Part shown: one piece after another, positions 17,003 to 24,602 of the stretch
Numbering within the stretch: the stretch's first letter is position 1
Layout of the letters: each line of letters starts with the position of its first letter
Assembly (NCBI GenBank): GCA_035273665.1
Contig: DATEOW010000164.1
Location: 1-30,602, forward strand
Direction of reading: 5' to 3'
DNA from: DATEEW01 sp035273665
Lineage (GTDB): Bacteria > Pseudomonadota > Gammaproteobacteria > Burkholderiales > SG8-39
DNA length: 30,602 bases
Made by a program: the position numbers and the translations under genes
Notes under the pieces: generated by a model
Database searches by the model: none
Seen by the model: the letters and a program-made list of their open reading frames with translations, nothing else
Told to the model about the DNA's origin: nothing

Positions 17003-18496
17003 ATGTTTCTCTCACCGCTCTACCGTGCCGCAGCCATGCGCCAACTTGAAATGCGGGCGCTTCATACCGACCCAGCGGCTGATTTGATGCTGCGCGCAGG
17101 CGAAGCGGCCGCGCAATACGCCATGCAAATCATCGGCGGAACGGGGCGGCGGGTACTGATACTTGCCGGTCCGGGCAATAACGGCGGCGATGCTTTCGAA
17201 GTCGCCGTTCATATGAAGCGCGGCTTCTACCGCGTTGACGTCGTCCATACCGGGGACCCCGTTAAATTGCGGGGTGAAGCGAAAGCGGCCTGGGAAAAAT
17301 GGCATGCCGCCGGCGGCATGGTGCTCAAAGCAATCCCGCCGGACGCCGCATACGATCTCGTTGTCGATGGTTTATTCGGTATCGGTCTTTCGAAAACGAT
17401 CGATGGCCCGTACGCCGCGCAAATCAAGGCGGTCAACGGCATGAACGCCTTAAGGCTGGCGCTTGATATTCCGAGCGGTCTGCATAGCGACACCGGCGCA
17501 GTGGCCAGTGTGGCCCTCCATGCGACGCATACCATCACTTTCATCGCACATAAACCCGGCTTGCACACGCTCGACGGCCCGGATCATTGCGGCGAAGTGC
17601 GTTTGGCAACGCTTGGCCTCGACGCACGCATGCTGAGCACACCCGATGGTGAATTGCTCGATCAAACCGCGATCCATCGATTGCCCTTACGACGGCCCCA
17701 GAATTTCCACAAAGGCCAAGCCGGCGGCGTCGCCGTTCTTGGGGGCGATGAGGGCATGGTCGGCGCGGCGATTCTCGCCGCATCGGCGGCGCTGAAGCTT
17801 GGTGCCGGCAAAGTATTCATGGGACTGCTGACAAATCATCCGCCGGTGACCGTAGACCTCCAACCCGAAGTGATGCTTCGCGCGCCGGATACAGCATTGA
17901 ACGAAGAAGCCGTGAACGTTGTTGTCGCCGGACCCGGCATGGGCACCGGCAGTCAGGCACAACGCCTACTGAGCGCCGCCCTGCGATCCGATAAAGTGCT
18001 GTTGCTCGATGCGGACGCCCTCAATCTCCTTGCGGCTTATGGCGTATTGAAATCCGCGGCCTCGACGCGAAAAGCGGCGACTTTGATGACGCCGCATCCG
18101 GCCGAAGCGGCGCGCCTCCTTGAACTCACGACGGCGCAGGTACAGGCCGATCGAATCGACTCCGCACTGCGCTTGGCGCAGAAATTCAAAGCGACGGTCG
18201 TCCTTAAAGGCAACGGCAGCATCTGCGCCACGGCCGACGGGCGCTGGTGGATTAACACGAGCGGCAATCCGGGTATGGCAAGCGCCGGGATGGGCGATGT
18301 GTTAAGCGGAATGGTCGGAGCTCTGCTCGCGCAAGGCTGCGACACGGTCGACGCGTTGTGCGCCGCGGTTTATCTGCACGGTGCGGCAGCCGATGAAGCC
18401 GTATTAGGCGGACGCGGTCCGGTCGGTCTTACCGCGCTGGAGCTGGTGGAACCGGCCCGCGCGATCCTAAATCGCGCGCTCTGCGCTAGTGCTTAA
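17003..18496 (+). CDS. nnr: Bifunctional NAD(P)H-hydrate epimerase / ADP-dependent NAD(P)H-hydrate dehydratase
   Basis: 497 residues, close to E. coli Nnr (515). I start at the ATG at 17003 (MFLSPLYRAAAMRQLEMRAL), where homology begins; the open frame further upstream overlaps dadA. The N-terminal YjeF_N epimerase domain (~1-220) has the GPGNNGGDA motif (56-64) and VDGLFGIGLS. The C-terminal ribokinase-like dehydratase domain (~225-497) has HKGQAGGVAVLGG, AGPGMGTG and NPGMASAGMGDVLSGM, with the catalytic aspartate near D432. The enzyme repairs damaged, hydrated NADH and NADPH. It starts 23 nt after dadA, but a TACACT box just before the ATG suggests its own leaderless mRNA. Its last 11 nt overlap the end of the convergent FKBP gene. 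Confidence 0.95.
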   Translation: MFLSPLYRAAAMRQLEMRALHTDPAADLMLRAGEAAAQYAMQIIGGTGRRVLILAGPGNNGGDAFEVAVHMKRGFYRVDVVHTGDPVKLRGEAKAAWEKWHAAGGMVLKAIPPDAAYDLVVDGLFGIGLSKTIDGPYAAQIKAVNGMNALRLALDIPSGLHSDTGAVASVALHATHTITFIAHKPGLHTLDGPDHCGEVRLATLGLDARMLSTPDGELLDQTAIHRLPLRRPQNFHKGQAGGVAVLGGDEGMVGAAILAASAALKLGAGKVFMGLLTNHPPVTVDLQPEVMLRAPDTALNEEAVNVVVAGPGMGTGSQAQRLLSAALRSDKVLLLDADALNLLAAYGVLKSAASTRKAATLMTPHPAEAARLLELTTAQVQADRIDSALRLAQKFKATVVLKGNGSICATADGRWWINTSGNPGMASAGMGDVLSGMVGALLAQGCDTVDALCAAVYLHGAAADEAVLGGRGPVGLTALELVEPARAILNRALCASA

Positions 18497-18989
18497 TGAT
18501 CCGCACAGGTAGGTCGTCGAGATCTTCTGCGTGCCCCTGCTCCAACTCCACAGCGGTCGCGGCGCGCACGTCCAGCACCTTGCATTTGAACTCCAATGCG
18601 ATCCCTGCATACGGATGGTTGCCGTCCAATACAACCGCGCCTGCTGCGATATCGGTGATCGTGTAGATCATTGCATCATCGACATCTTCACCGGGCACGC
18701 CTTCGAATTGCATACCAACCTCCAGGGTTTCGGGAAAGCGATCACGGGATTCGACACGGACCAGCTCTTCGTCGTACTCGCCGAAAGCTTCTTCCGGTTC
18801 GAGGCGTAGCGACAAAGAAGCGCCGACTTCCTTCCCTTCCAGCGCCGCTTCCACGCCCGGAACGATACCGTCGTAACCGCCATGCAAATACTGCAACGGT
18901 TCATCGTCGTCCGAACGTTCCAATAGATTGCCCCATAGATCGGAGATTTCGATTTGCAGGCGGACGACTTTGTCTTTTTCGATCTTCAT
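18486..18989 (-). CDS. FKBP-type peptidyl-prolyl cis-trans isomerase (SlyD-like)
   Basis: 167 residues. The FKBP core is visible as LHGGYDGIVPGVEAALEGK (35-53) and LEPEEAFGEYD (63-73). An inserted flap domain follows, and then the HPYAGIALEFKCKVLDVRAAT segment that closes the fold. This is the SlyD arrangement, but the histidine- and cysteine-rich metal-binding tail of E. coli SlyD is absent; the C-terminus is acidic. The protein should isomerise prolyl bonds and act as a cytoplasmic folding helper. Its start codon is only 49 bp from the divergent roxA start. A TAGAAT box ends 6 nt before the ATG, with no ribosome site. Confidence 0.92.
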   Translation of the reverse strand: MKIEKDKVVRLQIEISDLWGNLLERSDDDEPLQYLHGGYDGIVPGVEAALEGKEVGASLSLRLEPEEAFGEYDEELVRVESRDRFPETLEVGMQFEGVPGEDVDDAMIYTITDIAAGAVVLDGNHPYAGIALEFKCKVLDVRAATAVELEQGHAEDLDDLPVRIIKH

Positions 18990-18995
18990 AACGGC

Positions 18996-19001
18996 ATTCT
19001 A
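18996..19001 (-). promoter_or_regulatory. -10-like box 6 nt before the FKBP gene start
   Basis: The minus strand reads TAGAAT, followed by six bases and then ATG. No convincing -35 is seen. This fits a leaderless transcript. Confidence 0.4.
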
Positions 19002-19027
19002 AACAACTAGGCCGCAATACGCAGCTT

Positions 19028-19033
19028 TACAAT
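19028..19033 (+). promoter_or_regulatory. -10-like box 5 nt before the roxA start
   Basis: TACAAT, followed by AAGCC and then ATG. No Shine-Dalgarno can fit between them, so a leaderless transcript is likely if this box is used. Confidence 0.45.
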
Positions 19034-19038
19034 AAGCC

Positions 19039-20169
19039 ATGGACAACGCTTTGTTAGGCGGTTTATCGCCCGCCGAATTTCTATCGTCGTATTGGCAAAA
19101 GAAGCCGCTTCTCATACGCCGAGCGATTCCAGAATTCCGTAATTTGCTCGATACGAAGGCGCTTTTCCAACTGGCCGGACGAGAAGATTGCGAGTCGCGC
19201 TTGATCAAGCGTCAAGGCAAACAATGGGCCTTGGAGCATGGGCCCTTTTTGGAGAAGGAGCTGCGCCGATTGCCCGCCTCGGCGTGGACCATTCTGCTGC
19301 AAGGCTTGAATACCGTCCTGCCCACAGCCGACGAGCTGATGCGCCGATTCAAATTCATTCCCTACGCGCGGCTTGACGATCTGATGGTGAGCTATGCGGT
19401 CAAACAAGGCGGCGTCGGGCCGCATGTCGATTCCTACGACGTCTTTCTTTTGCAGGGCGAGGGTCGTCGCCGGTGGCGCATCAGCACGCAATCGGATCTC
19501 GAACTCGTTCCCGGGGCCCCACTCAAAATCCTGCGCAATTTCCGGCCCGAGCACGAATGGGTACTGGAAGCGGGAGATATGCTTTACCTACCCCCCAACG
19601 TCGCGCACGAAGGCACCGCGCTCGATGAGTGCATGACCTACTCCATTGGATTTCGTGCGCCTTCCGCCCAGGAATTGGGCGAGCAATTTCTTTCGTTTCT
19701 TCAGGAAAATCTCGCGCTGCCTGGAATGTATGCGGATCCCGGTTTGCGCGTCCAGAAGGAGCCGGCGCATGTTGCCGATGCCTATATCGACCAAGTGGAA
19801 AAAATGTTGAAAGCGATCCGTTGGCGCCGAGCGGACATCGAGGCCTTCGCGGGTCAGTATCTCTCCGAGCCCAAGGCGCATATCCAGTTCGAGCCACCGG
19901 TGCGATCGTTGAACCGGACCGCCTTCGCACGCGCGATGAAGTCGCAAGGCATTCGCCTTGCGCTGCCTTCGATCCTGCTTCATCGTAGCGCAGCGTTTTA
20001 CATCAACGGCGAGCGTTGCGAAGCACCCCCCCCTTGCAGACCGCTGTTACGTCGGCTGGCGAACGAACGCCGCCTGCCGAGTGGATCAGCGGTGCCGAAC
20101 GAGTTGACCGCTCTTCTGCACGGTTGGTATCAAGCGGGTTATTTACGCCTCGGGGCCTCGGATGGATAG
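19039..20169 (+). CDS. roxA: 50S ribosomal protein uL16 arginine hydroxylase (RoxA/YcfD), JmjC-type
   Basis: 376 residues, very close to E. coli RoxA (373). The N-terminus has the family's LSPAEFLSSYWQKKPLLIRRA. The cupin core holds the Fe(II) ligands H129 and D131 in GVGPHVDSYDVFLLQG and H190 in MLYLPPNVAHEGT, matching the E. coli positions within a few residues. It is a 2-oxoglutarate- and oxygen-dependent dioxygenase that hydroxylates an arginine of ribosomal protein uL16 in the cytoplasm. The C-terminal winged-helix dimer region is present. The DUF7931-like gene starts 8 nt inside its 3' end, so the two are translationally coupled. Confidence 0.95.
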   Translation: MDNALLGGLSPAEFLSSYWQKKPLLIRRAIPEFRNLLDTKALFQLAGREDCESRLIKRQGKQWALEHGPFLEKELRRLPASAWTILLQGLNTVLPTADELMRRFKFIPYARLDDLMVSYAVKQGGVGPHVDSYDVFLLQGEGRRRWRISTQSDLELVPGAPLKILRNFRPEHEWVLEAGDMLYLPPNVAHEGTALDECMTYSIGFRAPSAQELGEQFLSFLQENLALPGMYADPGLRVQKEPAHVADAYIDQVEKMLKAIRWRRADIEAFAGQYLSEPKAHIQFEPPVRSLNRTAFARAMKSQGIRLALPSILLHRSAAFYINGERCEAPPPCRPLLRRLANERRLPSGSAVPNELTALLHGWYQAGYLRLGASDG

Positions 20170-20656
20170 CGCACCCCAGACACAACGCGTCTTAATCATG
20201 AGTCGCGCCGAATATCTGGACGCAGCCGATACGCTCTATGGCATGGCAAGGCACGAGCTGTGTATCTTCGATCCCGATTTGGAAATGCTGGGGCTGAACG
20301 CACCCGCACGTATCCAACGTTTGGAATCCTTTCTGCAAGCGGGGCGAGAGAACGAGCTTCGTATCGCATTGCATGATCCGTCCTATGCGATTCGCGCTTG
20401 TCCACGTTTACTGGAAGTGTTGCGTCGTTATAGTCCCCGGGTTCATGTGTACGGCACGGAAGGAATTGCGAGACGCGCCCAGGACCGTTTTATCCTGGCC
20501 GATGCCAGTCATTTCGTACGGCGTGCGGTCGCCGATCAAGGACGCGGCGTCTTTGCGCTGCATGAAGCTACCGAAGGCCGGCTACTTCTGGACCGCTTCC
20601 AAGAAATCTGGGTAAGCTCGACGGAAAGCGTGTCCGCAACCAGCCTTGGCCTTTGA
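20162..20656 (+). CDS. DUF7931-like protein, function unknown
   Basis: 164 residues starting 8 nt inside the end of roxA. It has no signal peptide or membrane segment. The pattern resembles a degenerate phospholipase D-like half: a helix, the strand ELCIFDPDLEMLGLN, a helix, the strand RIALHDPSYAIR, a helix, then VHVYGTEG and DRFILADASHFVRR. The HxKxxxxD catalytic motif is missing, so it is probably not a phosphodiesterase. Similar small proteins in beta- and gammaproteobacteria are called DUF7931 and are sometimes fused to acetyltransferases; I recall this from general knowledge and could not check it. Coupling to roxA hints at a ribosome-related role, but this is only an inference. Confidence 0.75.
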   Translation: MDSAPQTQRVLIMSRAEYLDAADTLYGMARHELCIFDPDLEMLGLNAPARIQRLESFLQAGRENELRIALHDPSYAIRACPRLLEVLRRYSPRVHVYGTEGIARRAQDRFILADASHFVRRAVADQGRGVFALHEATEGRLLLDRFQEIWVSSTESVSATSLGL

Positions 20657-20683
20657 CCGCGCATGATGAAACTGCGGAGGGAG

Positions 20684-20694
20684 TGCTATATACT
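20684..20694 (+). promoter_or_regulatory. Extended -10 promoter for the small lipoprotein gene
   Basis: TGC followed by TATATACT forms an extended -10 element. Transcription from about 20700 would give a leader of roughly 90 nt before the ATG. No strong -35 is visible. Confidence 0.45.
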
Positions 20695-20789
20695 GGCGCC
20701 CGCCGGTGGCTTGCAAATAGGGGGTGGGCGGACTTGCTGACCCACTTTGCGGCCGCCGCTCTCTCAAACCAAGCTTAGGGGTCTAAATA

Positions 20790-21011
20790 ATGAAACGCAT
20801 CCTCGCCGCCACTCTGGTTGCACTCGCACTGGTCGGTTGCAGCAAAGAAGAAACCACCACCGTAGCGCCCGCAGCCGATCCCGCGCCGGCCGCACCGGTC
20901 GTTGTTGAACCGGCTCCAGCGCCGACCACTTCCACCGAGTCTTCGACGAGCACCACCGTCGAAACACCAGCTGGCTCGACGACCACTACCACTACCGAAG
21001 AAAAGAAATAA
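20790..21011 (+). CDS. Small Thr/Ala/Pro-rich lipoprotein
   Basis: 73 residues. The N-terminus is a lipoprotein signal (MKRILAATLVALALVGC) with lipobox L-V-G-C and the lipidated cysteine at 17. The mature part is only about 57 residues of low complexity: an Ala/Pro/Val stretch, then Ser/Thr-rich repeats ending in six threonines and EEKK. It has no folded domain. Ser follows the cysteine (CSKEE), not the Asp that favours inner-membrane retention, so outer-membrane sorting is expected. AGGGG lies 8 nt before the ATG, and the gene has its own promoter and terminator, so it is a real monocistronic unit. The function is unknown; a tether or envelope spacer is conceivable. Confidence 0.82.
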   Translation: MKRILAATLVALALVGCSKEETTTVAPAADPAPAAPVVVEPAPAPTTSTESSTSTTVETPAGSTTTTTTEEKK

Positions 21012-21024
21012 GCGGATTCCGCTC

Positions 21025-21054
21025 AAAAAAAGGCCGGCTTAGCCGGCCTTTTTT
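21025..21054. terminator. Bidirectional terminator between the lipoprotein and MBL genes
   Basis: GGCCGGC and GCCGGCC pair around a TTA loop, with seven A residues before and six T residues after. It can stop transcription from both of the convergent genes. Confidence 0.92.
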
Positions 21055-21069
21055 ATTGGGCGTCCGGGT

Positions 21070-21837
21070 TCATACAAGACTGCGCCACGCGAAACCCTCG
21101 TTTTGGTCCGCTACTTGTATCCAATCGGAGGCACAGCCTAGTGCCCCGGCCAAGGCGTTCCGGGCAAGCTCGGGCCGGTTATTGCGCAAGGATAGATGTG
21201 CAGCGACGAGATGCTTGAGCCGGCTGCAATCGATCTTCGCCAGTATTTGAGCGGCAACATGATTGGCCAAGTGCCCGAAGGGACCGCCGATCCGCTCTTT
21301 CAAAAAAGCCGGATAGGGCCCATTGGCCAACATCGCTTCGTCGTGATTGCACTCGAGGACCAGGGCATCGCAACCGTTGAGCATCGCTTCGATATGACGG
21401 GTACTTGCCCCCGCATCGGTCAACACGCCTAGGCGCATGGCGCCGTCGGAGAACACGTACTGAACCGGTTCACGTGCGTCATGCGGCACCGGGTAGGGAC
21501 AAACCTCAAGGTCGCCAACGGCAAAGGTTTCGTGACTATCGATGACGATGACCTCCGCTTCGGGTAAGGCATCGCCTATCGCGCCGCGAAGACTGCCCCA
21601 GGTCATCCAGGTTTTTAGTCGATGCCGCCGAGCGAAGGGCAATACACCGTCGATGTGATCGCTATGCTCGTGGGTCACGACAATGCCGGCCAAATCCTCC
21701 GGTGCCAAACCGAGCCGCGCCAGGCGCCGCTCGGTTTCGCGTACCGGCATGCCGCAATCGAGCATCAGCCGCGTGTTCCCGGCCTCGACAATCAGCGCAT
21801 TGCCTTCACTGCCGCTGCCCAAGGATGCAAAGCGCAC
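21070..21837 (-). CDS. MBL-fold metallohydrolase (YycJ/WalJ-like)
   Basis: 255 residues starting with GTG at 21837, only 5 nt after the bamC stop; MRFASLGSGSEGNALIVEAG is the conserved beginning of this family. The zinc site is VTHEHSDHIDG (H56, H58, D60, H61), with later ligands in VPHD and ECNHDE. The family is cytoplasmic and is annotated as a 5'-3' exonuclease-like or PhnP-like phosphodiesterase; the substrate here is not known. It is the last gene of dapA-bamC-MBL, an arrangement common in betaproteobacteria, and ends at a bidirectional terminator. Confidence 0.88.
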   Translation of the reverse strand: MRFASLGSGSEGNALIVEAGNTRLMLDCGMPVRETERRLARLGLAPEDLAGIVVTHEHSDHIDGVLPFARRHRLKTWMTWGSLRGAIGDALPEAEVIVIDSHETFAVGDLEVCPYPVPHDAREPVQYVFSDGAMRLGVLTDAGASTRHIEAMLNGCDALVLECNHDEAMLANGPYPAFLKERIGGPFGHLANHVAAQILAKIDCSRLKHLVAAHLSLRNNRPELARNALAGALGCASDWIQVADQNEGFAWRSLV

Positions 21838-21842
21838 AGCGT

Positions 21843-22958
21843 TTACTTCAACTGTTCTTGCAGCAGGCTGAGAATTTTGCGCGCACTGTCGGAGTTTTCC
21901 GGTTTCCCGTCTTTGTCGAGCACACTCACTTGGCTCACACCCTTGTCTTCTCGCACTTGCACACGGTATTGCGCCGCCTTGTTGATGCCCTTGTCGTCGC
22001 TACGCCAGAACGCAAGCTTGGACAGAATGCCATCCGATTTTTTCTCATCCGTCCGGGGATCCACATATCGGACGTAATAAGTACCCTTGGAACGATCGCG
22101 ATCCTCCACCGTGAACCCGACGCGATCGAGCGCCAAACCCACTCTCCGCCACGCGCGGTCAAAAGGCTCATCGACAGACAGCGCGCTGCCGCCATCGATA
22201 TTGATCAGCTTGCTACGCGATTGAGCTGGCGCCGCCGTCAACAGTGTCCGAGCTTGAGAGTCTTCTACCCCGAGACGAACCATTAATCGTCGCAAAAACT
22301 CTGCTTCGAGTTCGGGATCGGGTGCACGAGGTTGCCACACCGTCCGTTCCGTATTGCCGGGCACGAATTCCTCGATCATGCCCCGGTGACTGATGTACAC
22401 CTCCGTGCTGCGGCCGTCCTGCGCCCGCTCTAGACGAGTTCGGTATTTATCCCTTTCACCCGTAGACCACAGTTGATCCAGCGCCTTCCCTAGCGTTCTG
22501 CGAATTGGATCGTCCACGATTTTCGCGCGGTTTTCGGCCCAATCCGTCTCCATCACGCCGACATCGGGCATTTCCACCGTCAGCAGAAAACCGTTCTCCA
22601 TCCAGAATTCCTTGACCGCGGTCCATACTTTTTCCGGCGGTTCGTCGATAACGAGCCAGCGTTCCCCGCCCGCCCGCTGCATGCGGATTTTGTTCGCATA
22701 GGGCAGCACATCGTTGTTCGCCGTCCGTGGTCGATTGCTCCGATCGGCGTTATATGCGGAGAAAGTAGCGCTGCCGGTAGGGCTGATGTCGGGAATCGCA
22801 TAGCGATCGTCGCGGCCCGGACGAGTCAAATCCGGCGGAACCTCTAGCGAGGGCGCTTTACCTGCGGATTTATATTCGATCTTGTTACTGGGAAGCAGGT
22901 CCCCGAAACTGCAACCCGACAATACGGCGACTGCGCAAAGCGCGTATTTCAACTTCAT
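21843..22958 (-). CDS. bamC: Outer membrane assembly lipoprotein BamC (NlpB)
   Basis: 371 residues from the ATG at 22958, which overlaps the dapA stop (TGATG) and has AGGA upstream. A lipoprotein signal ends at LSGC (Cys 16). It is followed by the unstructured segment of the family (KIEYKSAGKAPSLEVPPDLTRP), known to bind BamD. Two helix-grip domains follow: one near RWLVIDEPPEKVWTAVKEFW, the second near DEPFDRAWRRVGLALDRVGFTVEDRDRSKGTYYVRY. BamC is an accessory part of the Bam complex that inserts beta-barrel proteins into the outer membrane. Its place directly after dapA matches E. coli and most proteobacteria. Confidence 0.95.
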   Translation of the reverse strand: MKLKYALCAVAVLSGCSFGDLLPSNKIEYKSAGKAPSLEVPPDLTRPGRDDRYAIPDISPTGSATFSAYNADRSNRPRTANNDVLPYANKIRMQRAGGERWLVIDEPPEKVWTAVKEFWMENGFLLTVEMPDVGVMETDWAENRAKIVDDPIRRTLGKALDQLWSTGERDKYRTRLERAQDGRSTEVYISHRGMIEEFVPGNTERTVWQPRAPDPELEAEFLRRLMVRLGVEDSQARTLLTAAPAQSRSKLINIDGGSALSVDEPFDRAWRRVGLALDRVGFTVEDRDRSKGTYYVRYVDPRTDEKKSDGILSKLAFWRSDDKGINKAAQYRVQVREDKGVSQVSVLDKDGKPENSDSARKILSLLQEQLK

Positions 22959-23869
22959 CAAGCTCGTCCTTCCACTAGACGCAAACCGTTTGTAATTTGA
23001 ACGCCGGCTTCGCGCATGGCTTCCCTAACACTTTCATGATGCGCCGCTGACAATGGTGTCAGCGGCAATCGGATACCGCCTTCAATGAGCCCCATCTGGG
23101 AGACCGCCCATTTCACCGGAATCGGATTGGCCTCGACAAACAGGCGTTGATGCAGCAAGAGCATTTTGTTGTTGAGCTCACGAGCGCGCTTGAGGTCGCC
23201 CGCGAAGGCAGCCATGCACAACTCGTGCATCATGCGTGGCGCAACGTTATTCGTCACTGAGATGACCCCATGGCATCCCAGGAGCATCAATGCCAGTCCG
23301 CTCGCATCGTCGCCGCTATAGATGGCGAAATCACTCGGCGCACGACGCAATAGATCGGAGCCGCGTTCGATATTCCCCGTTGCATCCTTGAGGCCGACGA
23401 TGTTCGAAATCTGCGCGAGGCGCAACACCGTCTCATTGGCGATGTCCGCTACCGTACGGCCGGGCACGTTGTACAGAATATTTGGAATATCGACCGCTTC
23501 GGCAATCGCGCGGTAGTGCCGATACAGCCCTTCTTGAGTCGGCTTGTTGTAGTACGGCGCAACGGATAAACATGCATCCGCGCCGGCTTTCTTGGCCGAT
23601 TGGGTCAGTTCGATCGCTTCCGCCGTGGAATTTGCGCCTGTCCCGGCAATGATGGGAATGCGGCCCTTCGCATGCTCGACCGCGAGCCGAATCAGCTCCT
23701 TATGCTCATCGAAATTTACCGTGGGCGATTCGCCCGAGGTGCCCACGACGACAATGCCGTCCGTGCCTTCGCCGATATGCCAGTCGATGAGGGCCTTAAA
23801 ACGCGCGAAGTCGAGCCCTCCGTCTTCGAACATGGGCGTGACGATGGCAACCAGACTACCTTTGATCAT
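22958..23869 (-). CDS. dapA: 4-hydroxy-tetrahydrodipicolinate synthase
   Basis: 303 residues, with the class I aldolase barrel fully conserved. The pyruvate-binding residues are in VVGTSGESPT (T44, S45), Y107 is in APYYNKPTQEG, the catalytic Y133 is in ILYNVPGRT, and the Schiff-base lysine K161 is in GLKDATGN. Positions match E. coli DapA exactly for Y133 and K161. It condenses pyruvate with aspartate semialdehyde, the first committed step to lysine and diaminopimelate for peptidoglycan. It is the first gene of dapA-bamC-MBL. An extended -10 (TGT-TAAAAT) lies about 26 nt upstream; the ribosome site is weak. Confidence 0.97.
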   Translation of the reverse strand: MIKGSLVAIVTPMFEDGGLDFARFKALIDWHIGEGTDGIVVVGTSGESPTVNFDEHKELIRLAVEHAKGRIPIIAGTGANSTAEAIELTQSAKKAGADACLSVAPYYNKPTQEGLYRHYRAIAEAVDIPNILYNVPGRTVADIANETVLRLAQISNIVGLKDATGNIERGSDLLRRAPSDFAIYSGDDASGLALMLLGCHGVISVTNNVAPRMMHELCMAAFAGDLKRARELNNKMLLLHQRLFVEANPIPVKWAVSQMGLIEGGIRLPLTPLSAAHHESVREAMREAGVQITNGLRLVEGRA

Positions 23870-23895
23870 GGGAAGGGCTCGGAAAAATTGACGGG

Positions 23896-23904
23896 ATTTT
23901 AACA
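23896..23904 (-). promoter_or_regulatory. Extended -10 promoter for the dapA operon
   Basis: The minus strand reads TGTTAAAAT, an extended -10 element. It would give a leader of about 20 nt before the dapA ATG. Confidence 0.5.
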
Positions 23905-23967
23905 GCTTGAAGGGCGAAGCCGGAAAAGACGTTACAAGGCCTTACAAAGTGTCTGACTAGCGCCTTA

Positions 23968-24504
23968 CTAAGCGGGCATTTCGAATTCGCCGGCAAGCCC
24001 TTTAAACGCGCAGATGCGCTGTACAACCGCCCGGCTTTCGACCACGCCCTGCTCGAATGCCACCGGCTCCAAGGGGCGCGTTGCCTCCAGCAGCTCGGCG
24101 GGCCGCAAGAGAAAATCCGGGTTGGAGGGTCTGCCGTAACGCTCGTTTCCTTGCATGAACGTTTCATAAATCAGCATGCCTCCAGGCGCCACCGTGTCAA
24201 CAAGGGACCGCCACAGCGGCCGATGTAAATAATTGACGACGATGACCGCGTCAAATTGCCGTCCACCAAGCGGCCAACGCTCCGTTTCGATATCGGCGCA
24301 GAGCGTTTCGACCCCTTTCAGCCCCGCTAACTGAGCGAGCGCGTCTGCGTCGCGATCAAGCGCTAACACCGTATGGCCCTGTCCCGCGAACAGCTTCGCA
24401 TGTCTACCATGCCCACAGGCCAAATCGAGGACCGTCGACCCGGGTCGCAATTTTGACGCCCAGCGCAATACCCATGGCGAAGGGCTTTGAAGATGAGGAT
24501 TCAT
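23968..24504 (-). CDS. Class I SAM-dependent methyltransferase (TehB-like)
   Basis: 178 residues from the ATG at 24504, which has GGGA about 8 nt upstream; a TTG two codons earlier is the only other option. Motif I is VLDLACGHGRHA (26-37), the acidic end of strand 2 is LALDRD (48-52), and post-motifs are CADIETERWP and FDAVIVVNYLHR. These bind S-adenosylmethionine. The VVNYLHRPL segment resembles TehB and related small-molecule methyltransferases. The substrate is unknown. The gene is divergent from lemA, with 98 bp between starts, and has an 11-bp tandem repeat in its leader. Confidence 0.87.
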   Translation of the reverse strand: MNPHLQSPSPWVLRWASKLRPGSTVLDLACGHGRHAKLFAGQGHTVLALDRDADALAQLAGLKGVETLCADIETERWPLGGRQFDAVIVVNYLHRPLWRSLVDTVAPGGMLIYETFMQGNERYGRPSNPDFLLRPAELLEATRPLEPVAFEQGVVESRAVVQRICAFKGLAGEFEMPA

Positions 24505-24516
24505 GCACAAAATCCC

Positions 24517-24538
24517 ATATGAGACGGATATGAGACGG
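24517..24538. repeat. Tandem 11-bp direct repeat in the methyltransferase leader
   Basis: ATATGAGACGG occurs twice back to back, one helical turn apart, between the -10 box and the ribosome site of the methyltransferase gene. Confidence 0.6.
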
Positions 24539-24540
24539 GC

Positions 24541-24546
24541 ATTTTA
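24541..24546 (-). promoter_or_regulatory. -10 box for the methyltransferase gene
   Basis: The minus strand reads TAAAAT. Transcription would begin near 24534, inside the 11-bp repeat. Confidence 0.4.
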
Positions 24547-24568
24547 GCGGACGCCGATAACGCTGCTT

Positions 24569-24574
24569 TACAAT
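24569..24574 (+). promoter_or_regulatory. -10 box for lemA
   Basis: TACAAT in the context CTTTACAAT, the same as before roxA. Here a GGGGAG ribosome site follows at 24589-24594, so this transcript has a normal short leader. Confidence 0.45.
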
Positions 24575-24602
24575 CGGTTTGTCACTCAGGGGAGAACCAG
24601 AC

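Noticed and set aside
18999..19208. Minus-strand frame over the 5' end of roxA
   Set aside because: It overlaps conserved RoxA sequence and has no domain or ribosome site.
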